DNA of 64,000 nucleotides from Clostridium_AD sp964467165 (GTDB taxonomy: Bacteria > Bacillota > Clostridia > Clostridiales > Clostridiaceae), in assembly GCA_964467165.1 (NCBI GenBank), contig CAYXOL010000019.1, positions 1 through 64,000 of the forward strand, given 5' to 3'. The notes under the pieces are model-generated. The model ran no database searches. It saw nothing but the letters and a program-made list of their open reading frames with translations, and had not been told where the DNA came from. Position 1 is the first letter of the stretch. Each line of letters opens with the position of its first letter. Position numbers and translations under genes: made by a program. Positions 52,165 to 60,920 of this stretch are shown here, in pieces.

Positions 52165-53292
52165 ATGAAAATTGGAATTGATGCAAGAGCTGCAAAATGG
52201 TACAGAGGAACTGGTATAGGAACTTATTGTTACCAACTAATTCACTCTTTAAATAAAATAGACAACTATAATGATTATTCTCTTTTTGTACCAAATGATT
52301 GTCGGCTCGCCATACCTTTTGGAGAAAATTTTCACATAAAAAATATTAAACAAGAAAATCAAAATAATTTTTGGAATGAGGTGAATATTCCTAACCCATT
52401 TATGGACAAATCTATGGACATATACCACGTACCTCAAAACGGAATTGGATTACCTGAAAAGAAACAGTGTCCCTTCGTTATTACCTTACATGATGTTATC
52501 CCCTATAAAATGCCAGAAACTGTTGGGCAGCAATATTTAAAAATTTTCAAAGAAAAATTGCCCAATATAATTTCTATGTGTGATGGAATAATTACTGTGT
52601 CTGAATATTCAAAGCAAGATATTGCTAACGCTTTTAATTTTCCAAAAGAAAAAATATATGTTACTTATTTAGCTAGTGAGGATATTTATAAACCTTATAA
52701 CAAAACTCTTAGTAAATTAATTATCGAAAAAAACTATTCTATATCAGGAGACTATATTCTATATATCGGCGGATTTAGTCCTAGAAAGAACATTCTTGGA
52801 CTCCTGGAATCCTTCAGCATACTCTTTCCAAAATTAAAAAAAGATATGAAACTTGTCATTGCAGGTAGCAAAGGTAAATCCTATGATATGTATAAAAAAA
52901 GAGCACAAGCTTTGCATATTGAAGATAAAGTAATTTTCCCTGGCTTCATATCTATGGACCATATTCCCTTCATGTATAATGCTTGTGAGCTCTTTGTATA
53001 TCCTTCTTTTTATGAAGGCTTTGGACTACCTCCCATTGAAGCAATGGCTTGTGGAGTTCCTGTAATCACATCAAACGTTACCTCAATACCTGAAATAGTT
53101 AAGGATTCAACCTTGCTTGTAAATCCATATGATCTTGTTGAATTAAGCGAAAACATGTATAATGCTATCTTTGATAATGACTTAAGACAATCACTTATTA
53201 ATAAAGGACTAAAAAGAGCCTCTACACTAACTTGGGAACATACCGCTGCTGATACTCTAAAGGCTTATGAAAATATAATATTGAATAAATAG
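52165..53292 (+). CDS. Glycosyltransferase family 4, coat island copy 1
   Basis: 375 aa, GT-B fold. MKIGIDARAAKWYRGTGIGTY at the N-terminus, then YIGGFSPRKNILGLLESF, PGFISMDHIPFMYNACELF and the nucleotide-sugar motif YPSFYEGFGLPPIEAMACGVP. It transfers a sugar, probably to a coat or envelope glycan. AAGGAGTC precedes the ATG. About half of its length is similar to copy 2, so the pair arose by duplication. Confidence 0.85.
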   Translation: MKIGIDARAAKWYRGTGIGTYCYQLIHSLNKIDNYNDYSLFVPNDCRLAIPFGENFHIKNIKQENQNNFWNEVNIPNPFMDKSMDIYHVPQNGIGLPEKKQCPFVITLHDVIPYKMPETVGQQYLKIFKEKLPNIISMCDGIITVSEYSKQDIANAFNFPKEKIYVTYLASEDIYKPYNKTLSKLIIEKNYSISGDYILYIGGFSPRKNILGLLESFSILFPKLKKDMKLVIAGSKGKSYDMYKKRAQALHIEDKVIFPGFISMDHIPFMYNACELFVYPSFYEGFGLPPIEAMACGVPVITSNVTSIPEIVKDSTLLVNPYDLVELSENMYNAIFDNDLRQSLINKGLKRASTLTWEHTAADTLKAYENIILNK

Positions 53293-53293
53293 A

Positions 53294-53332
53294 ACTGGCT
53301 TACCCCTTCATAACATCATTATTATAAAAGCT
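53294..53332 (+). terminator. terminator after glycosyltransferase 1
   Basis: AACTGGCTT (from 53294) and AAAGCTAGTT (to 53332) pair with one mismatch; a T-rich tail follows. Confidence 0.5.
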
Positions 53333-53373
53333 AGTTATTTTATGGGCAAGTCTACTTTAAGCCGCCAAAAGTA

Positions 53374-53410
53374 AATCCCCCTATAGTGTATCTATCGCTA
53401 TAAGGGGATT
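53374..53410. terminator. hairpin between glycosyltransferase 1 and cotS-like gene 2
   Basis: AATCCCCCTATAG (53374-53386) pairs with CTATAAGGGGATT (53398-53410) with one mismatch, 11-nt loop. Convergent-gene terminator. Confidence 0.6.
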
Positions 53411-53415
53411 CTTAA

Positions 53416-54471
53416 CTAACAATTATAATTTTTCTTAAAAGCCTCTAAAAACAATTCTCTATCTTCTCTATATTCCACTTTGCCCTTTAATCTGTTTAAA
53501 AACACCTCTTCACTCCACTGTTTTTTCCTTGTGTAATAATCTCTAGCTATACCGCAAAAATCCTCTGGAAAGCTAAGCATACCATATAATACCTCTAGCT
53601 CCCGATGGTCTAATGGGTTTATTGATGTATATTCATTTAAAATACTATGGCATTTTTCTATATCATAGGCGGAATTTTTAATTGCTTTATTTATAAAATT
53701 ACAAATATCGTGTACTTTTAAATCTACCACCGCATAATCAAAGTCTAAGAAATATACTTGCTCCTCATTAATTAATATATTATGATGAGCTAAGTCATGA
53801 TGACAAAATGCTATTTTTTCTTTTTCCTTGCATAAATTGTAATACTCCGATGCTTCCAAAATTTTTATGCTTTGTATTATATTTCCTTCATAATATTCCT
53901 CATGTTCTAAAAATATACAATCAAATTCATTTTTATTTTCATATAGAGATGCTATACTTTTAAAAAACCTAAGTTCTCCTAACTTTTTATTGAAAATCTC
54001 TATCACCCTACCACATAAATAACGGTTTTGATTTTTCGCAATTAAGATTTCAAAAGCCTCTTCATTCACAAGTCCTTCCGATGCACGGTGAAGTTCTGCG
54101 AGTTTTCTGGAGGTTAATATAACATCTACAGGATTGCTATACTCACACTCTCGCCCTTGTACTAAATTCATTATGCAGTATATATCATCTTTCCAAGGAG
54201 CATATATGAGTTTATCTTTTGTCTTTTCAAATTCAATGATATTACTAAACCTATGGTTTTTAAGATACTCAAGACCATAATTAATAAATTCAAGCCTTGA
54301 AGTACCATAATTCAACTTTTTTAACACCTTATCGCCTTTATCCGTGTTAAGTATAAATACTTTTCTCACTGGAATAACATCGTTAACTAATAAATTAAAT
54401 TCGCTAAACAAATTTATATCTAAATCATATTTGCTTAAATAAGTCCTATCTTTATATCTAATGTCTAACAT
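53416..54471 (-). CDS. CotS-family spore coat protein (kinase fold), copy 2
   Basis: 351 aa. N-lobe lysine in NTDKGDKVLKKLNYG, catalytic loop FCHHDLAHHNILINEE, metal motif YFLDFDYAVVD. The overall domain layout equals copies 1 and 3, but sequence divergence is substantial, so these are old paralogues. AGAGGTGAT precedes the ATG. Confidence 0.85.
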   Translation of the reverse strand: MLDIRYKDRTYLSKYDLDINLFSEFNLLVNDVIPVRKVFILNTDKGDKVLKKLNYGTSRLEFINYGLEYLKNHRFSNIIEFEKTKDKLIYAPWKDDIYCIMNLVQGRECEYSNPVDVILTSRKLAELHRASEGLVNEEAFEILIAKNQNRYLCGRVIEIFNKKLGELRFFKSIASLYENKNEFDCIFLEHEEYYEGNIIQSIKILEASEYYNLCKEKEKIAFCHHDLAHHNILINEEQVYFLDFDYAVVDLKVHDICNFINKAIKNSAYDIEKCHSILNEYTSINPLDHRELEVLYGMLSFPEDFCGIARDYYTRKKQWSEEVFLNRLKGKVEYREDRELFLEAFKKNYNC

Positions 54472-54553
54472 GTTATCACCTCTTTAAATCATAACTTTTG
54501 CAGCTATTCATCATCTTCCATACTGTAATATTATGTTTTCATGCAATTCCATT

Positions 54554-55312
54554 TTAAAATAAAGAATCTCCATCTTGGCTTATCGCTTTAATAAGTTTTT
54601 TTGTAAATCTATCCTCATTGATTTTATTTTTACATTCTCTATACTTATTACAACACCTCATAAATGCATAAGGATAAGAAACTAAAGCCAAAACAAATCC
54701 TAAGCTGTTTGCATCTAGCCCCTCTATATAGCAGAATTCACCAGCAAGTTTTCTAAAATTAAGTTTAAGTCCTTTCCTCTTTAATTTACTAAGCAAAACA
54801 ATACAATCCATTTCAACCATGTTATAACTACTATCTTCAAAACTAACCACGTAAACAAAATTATCTTTTAGAAGGTTTTTAAAATCTGTATTTCCTAGGC
54901 ATATTTCCCCCCTTCTCATACTCCTTGATATAATCCCTATATAGTCTTTGTGATACACTTCGTTTATACACTCTTCCCCTCTTTTTATAACTGCCTCTCC
55001 ATATTTAATAACTAACTGTTCAAATGCATTTTTAGGCTCATTTCTTTTAATATTTTTTATATCAGACTCCAGCTTTTTATTGTAAATTTTATACTCCTCT
55101 ATTAATTTTCCTGTATTGTTATTTAGTCTACTTCTGAGATATCCATTAAATCCTCGGGATTTTTCATGAAAATCATAAATATTTCCCAACTGTTTTATTA
55201 CTAATTCCTCCGTTATGTCTAGATCTATATTTTTAAAATCGGTTGCTCTTACATTTTTAACACCTTTAAACATCATATACTCAGAAAAATCATTGTAGAT
55301 GCTTATTGCCAC
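54554..55312 (-). CDS. truncated CotS-like pseudokinase
   Basis: 252 aa from a GTG at 55312, placed 6 bp after GAGGTG. It lacks the N-lobe and nucleotide-binding lysine region. The C-lobe aligns with its neighbours, but HHD of the catalytic loop is LGN (EICLGNTDFKNLLKD), and the metal-binding DFD region reads VSFEDSS. Later parts (GLDANSLGFVLALVSYPYAFMRCCNKY) still match the helical end. It is between active-looking copies in the same strand, so probably co-transcribed. It could be a structural coat protein or a decaying gene. Identity rests on weak alignment. Confidence 0.6.
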   Translation of the reverse strand: MAISIYNDFSEYMMFKGVKNVRATDFKNIDLDITEELVIKQLGNIYDFHEKSRGFNGYLRSRLNNNTGKLIEEYKIYNKKLESDIKNIKRNEPKNAFEQLVIKYGEAVIKRGEECINEVYHKDYIGIISRSMRRGEICLGNTDFKNLLKDNFVYVVSFEDSSYNMVEMDCIVLLSKLKRKGLKLNFRKLAGEFCYIEGLDANSLGFVLALVSYPYAFMRCCNKYRECKNKINEDRFTKKLIKAISQDGDSLF

Positions 55313-55361
55313 TGGCATCACCTCTAATTAAATCTTTTAATCCTTAAATAATAACTATGGA

Positions 55362-55586
55362 CTATCTATTCTTTTTATAATTTTTGTCCATTTTCTTTAA
55401 TATTTCTTTTTGTTCAAATTCTAACTCTCTAATTTTTTTTTGTCTTTTTTTTATTTTTTTAAGTTTTTTAACCTCCTCCTTCATATTATCAAGTCTGGTA
55501 TCATATTCTTCTACGGTGGATTGCTGTGAATCAATGATTTCCACTTCACTTTCCTCCATGTACAGGTCATCTTTGCTTTTTCCCAC
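55362..55586 (-). CDS. small charged coiled-coil protein
   Basis: 74 aa from a GTG at 55586, supported by GGGAGGTAG located in the last codons of copy 3. Acidic N-terminal half (DDLYMEESEVEIIDSQ), then a Lys/Glu heptad region (MKEEVKKLKKIKKRQKKIRELEFEQKEIL, given here as two overlapping pieces of one helix) typical of a coiled coil. No known family. Translational coupling to the upstream cotS-like gene suggests a partner or coat structural role. Confidence 0.6.
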   Translation of the reverse strand: MGKSKDDLYMEESEVEIIDSQQSTVEEYDTRLDNMKEEVKKLKKIKKRQKKIRELEFEQKEILKKMDKNYKKNR

Positions 55587-55590
55587 AATA

Positions 55591-56601
55591 CTACCTCCCA
55601 TAATTTATTTTTCTTAATTTCTCAATTAAAATCTGTCTATCTATCCTATCATCATAAATTTTTTCAAGTTTCTTCAAGAAAAACTCTTCACCCCAATCCT
55701 TTTTTTCCCAATAGTACTGAATTCCGGTTTGCCAATATTCCTGAGGAAACTCCATAAACGCTGCCATTACATCTATGTCACTCTTATAAATCGCATTTGT
55801 GGCATCATACTCATCCATTATAAAAAGTGAATTAGTCAAGGTCCATTTCCCGTTTTTCATTCTTCTTATAAGCAGGCTACTTAAATCGTGTAAATGAGTA
55901 TCTAAGATACAATAATCAAAATCAATGATGTTAACTTCTCCATTTTTTCCCATTAATATATTATGGTGGGCATAATCATGATGGCATAATCCCCTATGTT
56001 TAATTTCATCTTTCATTTTATTTATATATTCACTTTTGCATAAATTATATATCGATCTACTGCACCTATCTAGTTCCTCTTCCATTATTAACAAATAGTT
56101 TTTATCAAACTGCGTAATATGTTCTTTTTCATTTATCCTTCTTTTGAAATCTAATATTTCCTTTTGCCTCGTCTTAAAAGTTTCTATCCATTTAAGCCAT
56201 CCAATTCTAGGTTTCATATCAGTTGTAACTTTAAAATTTAAACTCTTCTTGTGAAGATCTGCAAGCTTTGAGGTACAAACTTTTATTTCTACTGGATTAT
56301 CATAATTGCACTGTCTTGCATTGATCCAAGGTGTCAAATAAGCGTATTTATTCTCAATGGCTACATAATCCTTTTTATCATTAGTCACAATAATTTCAGG
56401 TATATTTTGAAAACCATTGCCTTGTAAATGTTTTATTGCGCCAATAATAAATAAAAAATGCTTAAAGTCATACTTAATGATTTTCAAGCAATACATGTGA
56501 TTTTCAGTTTCTATTCTGTAAACATTTTTTATTTTCTTTATATCATTGGTACAAAGAGAATAATTGTCCTTTACTAACTGCTTTAATTCCTGGATTTCCA
56601 A
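55591..56601 (-). CDS. CotS-family spore coat protein (kinase fold), copy 3
   Basis: 336 aa if it starts at TTG 56601, which is 7 bp after GGAGG; an ATG at 56607 is too close to that site, and a longer frame begins at 56664 without one. N-lobe YCLKIIKYDFKHF, catalytic loop GLCHHDYAHHNILM, metal motif NIIDFDYCILD. It is divergent from glycosyltransferase 2 just as copy 1 is from glycosyltransferase 1. Confidence 0.84.
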   Translation of the reverse strand: MEIQELKQLVKDNYSLCTNDIKKIKNVYRIETENHMYCLKIIKYDFKHFLFIIGAIKHLQGNGFQNIPEIIVTNDKKDYVAIENKYAYLTPWINARQCNYDNPVEIKVCTSKLADLHKKSLNFKVTTDMKPRIGWLKWIETFKTRQKEILDFKRRINEKEHITQFDKNYLLIMEEELDRCSRSIYNLCKSEYINKMKDEIKHRGLCHHDYAHHNILMGKNGEVNIIDFDYCILDTHLHDLSSLLIRRMKNGKWTLTNSLFIMDEYDATNAIYKSDIDVMAAFMEFPQEYWQTGIQYYWEKKDWGEEFFLKKLEKIYDDRIDRQILIEKLRKINYGR

Positions 56602-56806
56602 GTCCATGCCTCCGAAATATTGTTCTATTGTAGTATATGAACACACTGAATTATTTGTGCACAATAATCTTTAGCCTAATAGCACACTTTTTATATGGAA
56701 ATAATATATTAATATATACTATCTTTTAGACAAGATGATAAGTAGCATCACAAGTAATGATTTTATTGTGAATGCTGATTTTTAAATAATATTAAGGAGT
56801 GAACCC

Positions 56807-57940
56807 ATGAGGATTGCAATTGATGCTAGAGGTATCAATTTCTATAGTGGCACTGGCATAGGAACTTATACGGAAAATGTACTTAAAAATTTAATTAACA
56901 TAGATCCTATAAATAGCTACAATATTTACTGGTCAGGTGGTAATTATGAGAGCATAAAAAAAGAAAACTGCAAAATAATAATGACCTCAAAAAAGCATCA
57001 AAGATTCTTTGAGGATCACTATTTTCCAGCCAATTTATCAAAGGAAAAAATAGACATATATCATATGCCACAAAACGGAATCGGTTACTCCGAGGGAATA
57101 GCTTGCAAGAAAATAATCACTATACATGATTTAATTCCCTACGTTATGCCTGAAACTGTTGGAAAAGGGTATTTGCTAAAGTTTTTAAAAGAAATGCCTT
57201 TAATTATAGGGGGGGCTGATGGAATAATAACTGTGTCCGAATTTTCAAAGCGGGATATTCTTAAATTTTTTCCTGTAGATGAAAAGAAAATTTTTGTGAC
57301 TCCACTAGCCGCAGATAAGAAATATACTCCTTTAGATAAATTGTTTTGCGGGGATTTCTTGAATAATATATATAATTTAACCCATCCATTTATACTTTAT
57401 CTAGGAGGTTTTAGCGAAAGAAAAAATGTTGCATCTGTCTTGATTGCCTTTTCTAAAATATATAAGGATTTAAACAAGAATTATAATTTAGTTATTGTAG
57501 GTGGGTATAAAGACTCCAGCCAAAGATTAATAAAGCTTACAAATGAGTTGAAGATAGGCTCTCATGTTATTTTTACTGGGTTTGTACCAGAAGAACATTT
57601 ACCCATTTTCTATAACTCTTGTGATGCTTTTATATATCCTTCCTTTTACGAAGGTTTTGGACTTCCTCCACTGGAGGCTATGAATTGTGGCACCCCTGTT
57701 ATAACCTCTAATCTTACCTCTATTCCTGAAGTAGTAGGCGATGGTGGAATTTTAATAAACCCTTATGACATCTCAGAGATAGCTCTGGCCATAGGCAATT
57801 TGCTGAGTAACGAAAAATTAAAGGAAGAATTGAGTTGTAAGGCCTTAAAAAGGGCAAGTGCATTTTCTTGGCAAAACACTGCTGTTAACACTCTTAAGGT
57901 TTATGAGCATGTATATAATGCTAATTCTCCCACACAATAA
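56807..57940 (+). CDS. Glycosyltransferase family 4, coat island copy 2
   Basis: 377 aa, GT-B fold. MRIAIDARGINFYSGTGIGTY, LGGFSERKNVASVLIAF, TGFVPEEHLPIFYNSC and YPSFYEGFGLPPLEAMNCGTP. Closely similar in layout to copy 1. AAGGAGTG precedes the ATG. It ends at a short hairpin terminator. Confidence 0.85.
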   Translation: MRIAIDARGINFYSGTGIGTYTENVLKNLINIDPINSYNIYWSGGNYESIKKENCKIIMTSKKHQRFFEDHYFPANLSKEKIDIYHMPQNGIGYSEGIACKKIITIHDLIPYVMPETVGKGYLLKFLKEMPLIIGGADGIITVSEFSKRDILKFFPVDEKKIFVTPLAADKKYTPLDKLFCGDFLNNIYNLTHPFILYLGGFSERKNVASVLIAFSKIYKDLNKNYNLVIVGGYKDSSQRLIKLTNELKIGSHVIFTGFVPEEHLPIFYNSCDAFIYPSFYEGFGLPPLEAMNCGTPVITSNLTSIPEVVGDGGILINPYDISEIALAIGNLLSNEKLKEELSCKALKRASAFSWQNTAVNTLKVYEHVYNANSPTQ

Positions 57941-57966
57941 AAAAAGTAGCTATTAAGCTACCTTTT
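57941..57966 (+). terminator. terminator after glycosyltransferase 2
   Basis: GTAGCT (57946-57951) and AGCTAC (57956-57961), 4-nt loop, A-run before and TTTT after. Confidence 0.7.
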
Positions 57967-57975
57967 GATCAATCA

Positions 57976-58020
57976 ATGAAGGTTAGGCATGTAGACCTGT
58001 TGTCCCTGCTGAACCTTCAT
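57976..58020 (-). terminator. hairpin directly after larB
   Basis: ATGAAGGTT (57976-57984) and AACCTTCAT (58012-58020), 27-nt G/C-rich loop with weaker internal pairing. It lies 2 bp past the larB stop and lacks a T-run. Confidence 0.4.
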
Positions 58021-58021
58021 C

Positions 58022-58768
58022 TTATAATTTGTTAATAATACTTGCTAAATACCCTGCTCCAAAGCCATTGTCAATATTAACAACACTAACTCCACTAGAA
58101 CAACTATTTAACATAGATAGTAGCGCGGCAAGCCCTTTAAAACTAGCTCCATAGCCTACACTGGTTGGAACCGCTATAACTGGCTTATCTACGAGGCCAC
58201 CTACCACACTAGTTAAAGCGCCTTCCATACCCGCTACAGTAATAACCACCCTAGCATGCCTAATAACATCTAGATTTTCAAATAGCCTATGAATACCTGC
58301 TACCCCTACATCATAAATTCTTTCAACCTTATTACCAAAAATTTCTGCTGTAATGGCCGCTTCCTCTGCTACTGGTATATCAGAGGTTCCTCCTGTTACT
58401 AATGCAATATAAGTACTCGGAATTTCTACTTCCTTTTTTTTAATTACAATGGTTCTTGCACTCTTATTATACTGAGCCTCATGGCATATTTCCTTTACAC
58501 CTTCATACATTAGATGCGATGCCCTTGTGCCAAGTATGTTTACATTTTTTGTAAGCATCAGACTAACTATGCCCTTTATCTGCTCTACGGTTTTCCCTTC
58601 ACAATATATAACCTCCGGGTAACCAACTCTAAGTTCTCTATGATTATCTATTTTTGCAAATCCTAAATCAGAATATGATAAATCTTTTAATTTATCTATA
58701 CCCTCCTCAATAGATATATCGCCACTTTTTATGGACTTAAGAAATTCCTTAGTTTGTTCTGAATTCAT
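58022..58768 (-). CDS. larB: LarB nickel-pincer cofactor synthase (NaAD carboxylase/hydrolase)
   Basis: 248 aa. LarB-family protein with PurE-like C-terminal domain: ALVTGGTSDIPVAEEAA, RVVITVAGMEGALTSVVGGL, PVIAVPTSVGYGASFKGLAAL. It carboxylates and hydrolyses nicotinic acid adenine dinucleotide in the first step to the nickel-pincer nucleotide of lactate racemase and relatives. AGAAGGTGG precedes the ATG. It follows larE by about 15 bp. Confidence 0.93.
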   Translation of the reverse strand: MNSEQTKEFLKSIKSGDISIEEGIDKLKDLSYSDLGFAKIDNHRELRVGYPEVIYCEGKTVEQIKGIVSLMLTKNVNILGTRASHLMYEGVKEICHEAQYNKSARTIVIKKKEVEIPSTYIALVTGGTSDIPVAEEAAITAEIFGNKVERIYDVGVAGIHRLFENLDVIRHARVVITVAGMEGALTSVVGGLVDKPVIAVPTSVGYGASFKGLAALLSMLNSCSSGVSVVNIDNGFGAGYLASIINKL

Positions 58769-58784
58769 ATATTTCCCACCTTCT

Positions 58785-59570
58785 TTAATTTAAGCTTCCC
58801 ATTTTATATCCTTCTAAATCTAATGTTACATATTTAAATCCAAGTTCTTTAAGTTTCATAGAGATTTTCTCTAAAACTCTTTCGTTTAAAATTTCTTTAA
58901 AATACTTCTTTGGCAATTCAATTCTTGCTAAGTCCTCATGACTTCTAACTCTAACTCCACTAAAACCGAGTTCCATTAAATATACCTCTGCAGTTTCTAT
59001 TCTTTCAAGGTCTGTCTTAATTACTTCTTGTCCATAGGGTATCCTTGATAAAAGGCATGCATAGGCTGGCTTATTCCAAGTTTGCAGGTTAAGTTCTTTA
59101 GATAAAGCTCTTATATCAGCTTTAGTAAATTCATTTGCCAAAAGAGGGCTTATTATATTTAATTCCTTTAATGCCTTGAGTCCTGGCCTATAATCCTTTG
59201 TATCATCAAAATTAGTACCATCTAAAACATTATATATTCCCTCATCACCGGCCTGCTGCTTTATTTTAGTAAAAATAGCATTTTTACATATATAACATCT
59301 ATCTCTTGGACTAAATCTTATTTCATCAATCATTTCTACCTCAATAAATTTGTATTTAACTCCAAACTGTTCTAGCAGAACTTTAGCTTCTTCAACTTCC
59401 CATTTAGGTGTATAAGGAGCTATTACCATAATAGCTAGAACATTTTCACGAAGTACATCACTGCAAACTTTCAGTAATAGAGTACTATCCACTCCCCCTG
59501 AAAATGCAACGGCAACACTGCCAAGTTTTTTCAAATAATTCACCAAATTTTCATACTTTTGCTTTAACAT
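58785..59570 (-). CDS. larE: LarE sulfur transferase
   Basis: 261 aa from the ATG at 59570 with TTGGAGGAG upstream; two earlier in-frame starts (59597, 59588) have poorer sites. PP-loop SVAVAFSGGVDSTLLLKVC, then PRDRCYICKNAIFTKIK. LarE uses ATP to activate the carboxylates and inserts sulfur, in many organisms sacrificing its own Cys. The CYICK Cys pair suggests an Fe-S-using variant is possible; I do not decide. Confidence 0.92.
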   Translation of the reverse strand: MLKQKYENLVNYLKKLGSVAVAFSGGVDSTLLLKVCSDVLRENVLAIMVIAPYTPKWEVEEAKVLLEQFGVKYKFIEVEMIDEIRFSPRDRCYICKNAIFTKIKQQAGDEGIYNVLDGTNFDDTKDYRPGLKALKELNIISPLLANEFTKADIRALSKELNLQTWNKPAYACLLSRIPYGQEVIKTDLERIETAEVYLMELGFSGVRVRSHEDLARIELPKKYFKEILNERVLEKISMKLKELGFKYVTLDLEGYKMGSLN

Positions 59571-59615
59571 ATTCTCCTCCAATGTCATTATCGCCACCCA
59601 CCAATTTGGGGGACG

Positions 59616-59645
59616 GTTAACAACTTATCATCCTTTATATTATTA
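59616..59645 (+). repeat. direct repeat copy A
   Basis: A 30-nt unit that starts GTTAACAACTTATCATCC and ends TTTATATTATTA. It agrees with copy B at 27 of 30 positions. It includes part of the left inverted end. Confidence 0.75.
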
Positions 59646-59677
59646 ACGCCCAAGTATTAATCAATCAAGTGGGCACA

Positions 59678-59707
59678 GTTAACAACTAATTATCCTTTAT
59701 ATTACTA
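59678..59707 (+). repeat. direct repeat copy B
   Basis: A 30-nt unit that starts GTTAACAACTAATTATCC. It is preceded by GGGCACA, a diverged version of the GGGGACG that precedes copy A, and by a GCCCA...TGGGC hairpin (59648-59674). It fits a REP-type unit recognised by the adjacent transposase. Confidence 0.7.
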
Positions 59708-59892
59708 CAAGTTATTATTAGAGCTTGTACATTTTAATTACTAAATACATTTATTAAAAAATAATTTTCAAATATTTTATATTATATTAATAAAATAATA
59801 TATTTTTATATACTTGTCCACTATTATTAAATTTAAAACAACTATCAATCGAATCCTTTTTTCAGTTGGTATAAACTTTTAATCAATACTTC

Positions 59893-60804
59893 CTACGCAT
59901 AGCATTCAATAAATTCTCCAATAATATTTTCGTATTTTTGTTCATTACCAATCAATTCAATACCAATGTTACTTAATTTTGATAATCTTGCCTGTGAAAT
60001 ATTTCCCAGCACACTAGATATATCACTAAATTTAAAATCACACAGACTCCTCATTAAAATAACAGTTAGGGCCTTTGCACTTACAAGTTTCCTACTATAC
60101 TTAATATTAAGATGAAACTTTGATATATCCATCTTTGATACTATAAATTCCATTACATCATTGGCCGTAAAATTTCTTACAAGTATCTTTCTTCCACTCC
60201 TATACTCTGTTTTTTCATTTTGGAATTCAAATTCTTCCTTTAATTTTTCATCATTACATCCAAAAATATCGTTATAATAACTTTTCTTTGCAGTTTCAAG
60301 GTCTTTTCCCCAAAATCCCAAGACAAACCCATAGTCAACTATATTGTATTGATCCCGTCTTTTTCCAATATATATTCCTAAACTAGAAAAAGCGTATTTT
60401 TCAGGACAATCTTTAAATACACTGATATCAGTAGGATTATTATGTATATATAATGATACGGCCTTCAAGTATCTGTCATTGTCAACAATTATACTCTTAA
60501 ATCTATCCTTAAAAAGATGTCCATCTCTTTTGTATTTTTTATTAAAGTACGCTGCATAGGATAAATTTATTCCATGCATTACTTTTGATATATCTGCTCC
60601 ATTGGCATCAACCAGCAAATGCGCATGATTATCCATAAGACAGTAACCGTAAATTTTAACATTATACAGTTTCTTATACTTCTTCACAACAGATAAATAC
60701 TTTTCTTTATCTTCAGAATCCCTGTATAAATATACCTCACTAATACTTTTGCACATAATATGATATATAGCATCAGCTGATTTTAATCTTGCTTTTCTTG
60801 CCAT
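59893..60804 (-). CDS. REP-associated (Y1/HUH) transposase
   Basis: 303 aa. N-terminal Y1_Tnp fold: ADAIYHIMCKS, then YGYCLMDNHAHLLV with the HUH-type His pair, LYIHNNP and a Tyr-bearing helix (LKAVSLYIHNN) for single-strand cleavage. The C-terminal third is helical with a DnaA-like tail (RKLVSAKALTVILMRSLCDF and SDISSVLGNISQARLS). Such enzymes act on hairpin ends. AGAGGTG precedes the ATG. No frameshift, so it may be active. Confidence 0.88.
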   Translation of the reverse strand: MARKARLKSADAIYHIMCKSISEVYLYRDSEDKEKYLSVVKKYKKLYNVKIYGYCLMDNHAHLLVDANGADISKVMHGINLSYAAYFNKKYKRDGHLFKDRFKSIIVDNDRYLKAVSLYIHNNPTDISVFKDCPEKYAFSSLGIYIGKRRDQYNIVDYGFVLGFWGKDLETAKKSYYNDIFGCNDEKLKEEFEFQNEKTEYRSGRKILVRNFTANDVMEFIVSKMDISKFHLNIKYSRKLVSAKALTVILMRSLCDFKFSDISSVLGNISQARLSKLSNIGIELIGNEQKYENIIGEFIECYA

Positions 60805-60920
60805 AAAAAATCACCTCTACTCATAATATTTTCTTAAAATTATTGCCCATAGGTAGAAATGATATTCATATTATTAAATATATAAATAGTTGTTAACCGT
60901 CCCCAATTAATTTTTAATTT

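Larger units (their letters stand above)
59609..60904. mobile_element. transposase element with 17-bp inverted ends, inside the lar cluster
   Basis: The left end GGGGACGGTTAACAACT (59609-59625) and its exact complement (60888-60904) bound 1296 bp containing one HUH-type transposase gene. The ends are followed by AATT (right) and preceded by AATTTG (left). The 59626-59892 part is non-coding and holds a second, partial end-like repeat at 59671-59707. GGGGACGG ends next to Y1 transposases are a familiar pattern in Firmicutes from memory. It separates larC from larE. Confidence 0.7.

Noticed and set aside
55591..56664. Longer start of CotS copy 3 at 56664
   Set aside because: No ribosome site there, and the added residues are not shared with the other CotS copies; the internal start behind GGAGG fits better.
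59648..59707. Possible CRISPR array
   Set aside because: Only two partial copies with 30-nt units, no spacers of regular length and no cas genes; they are transposase-associated repeats.
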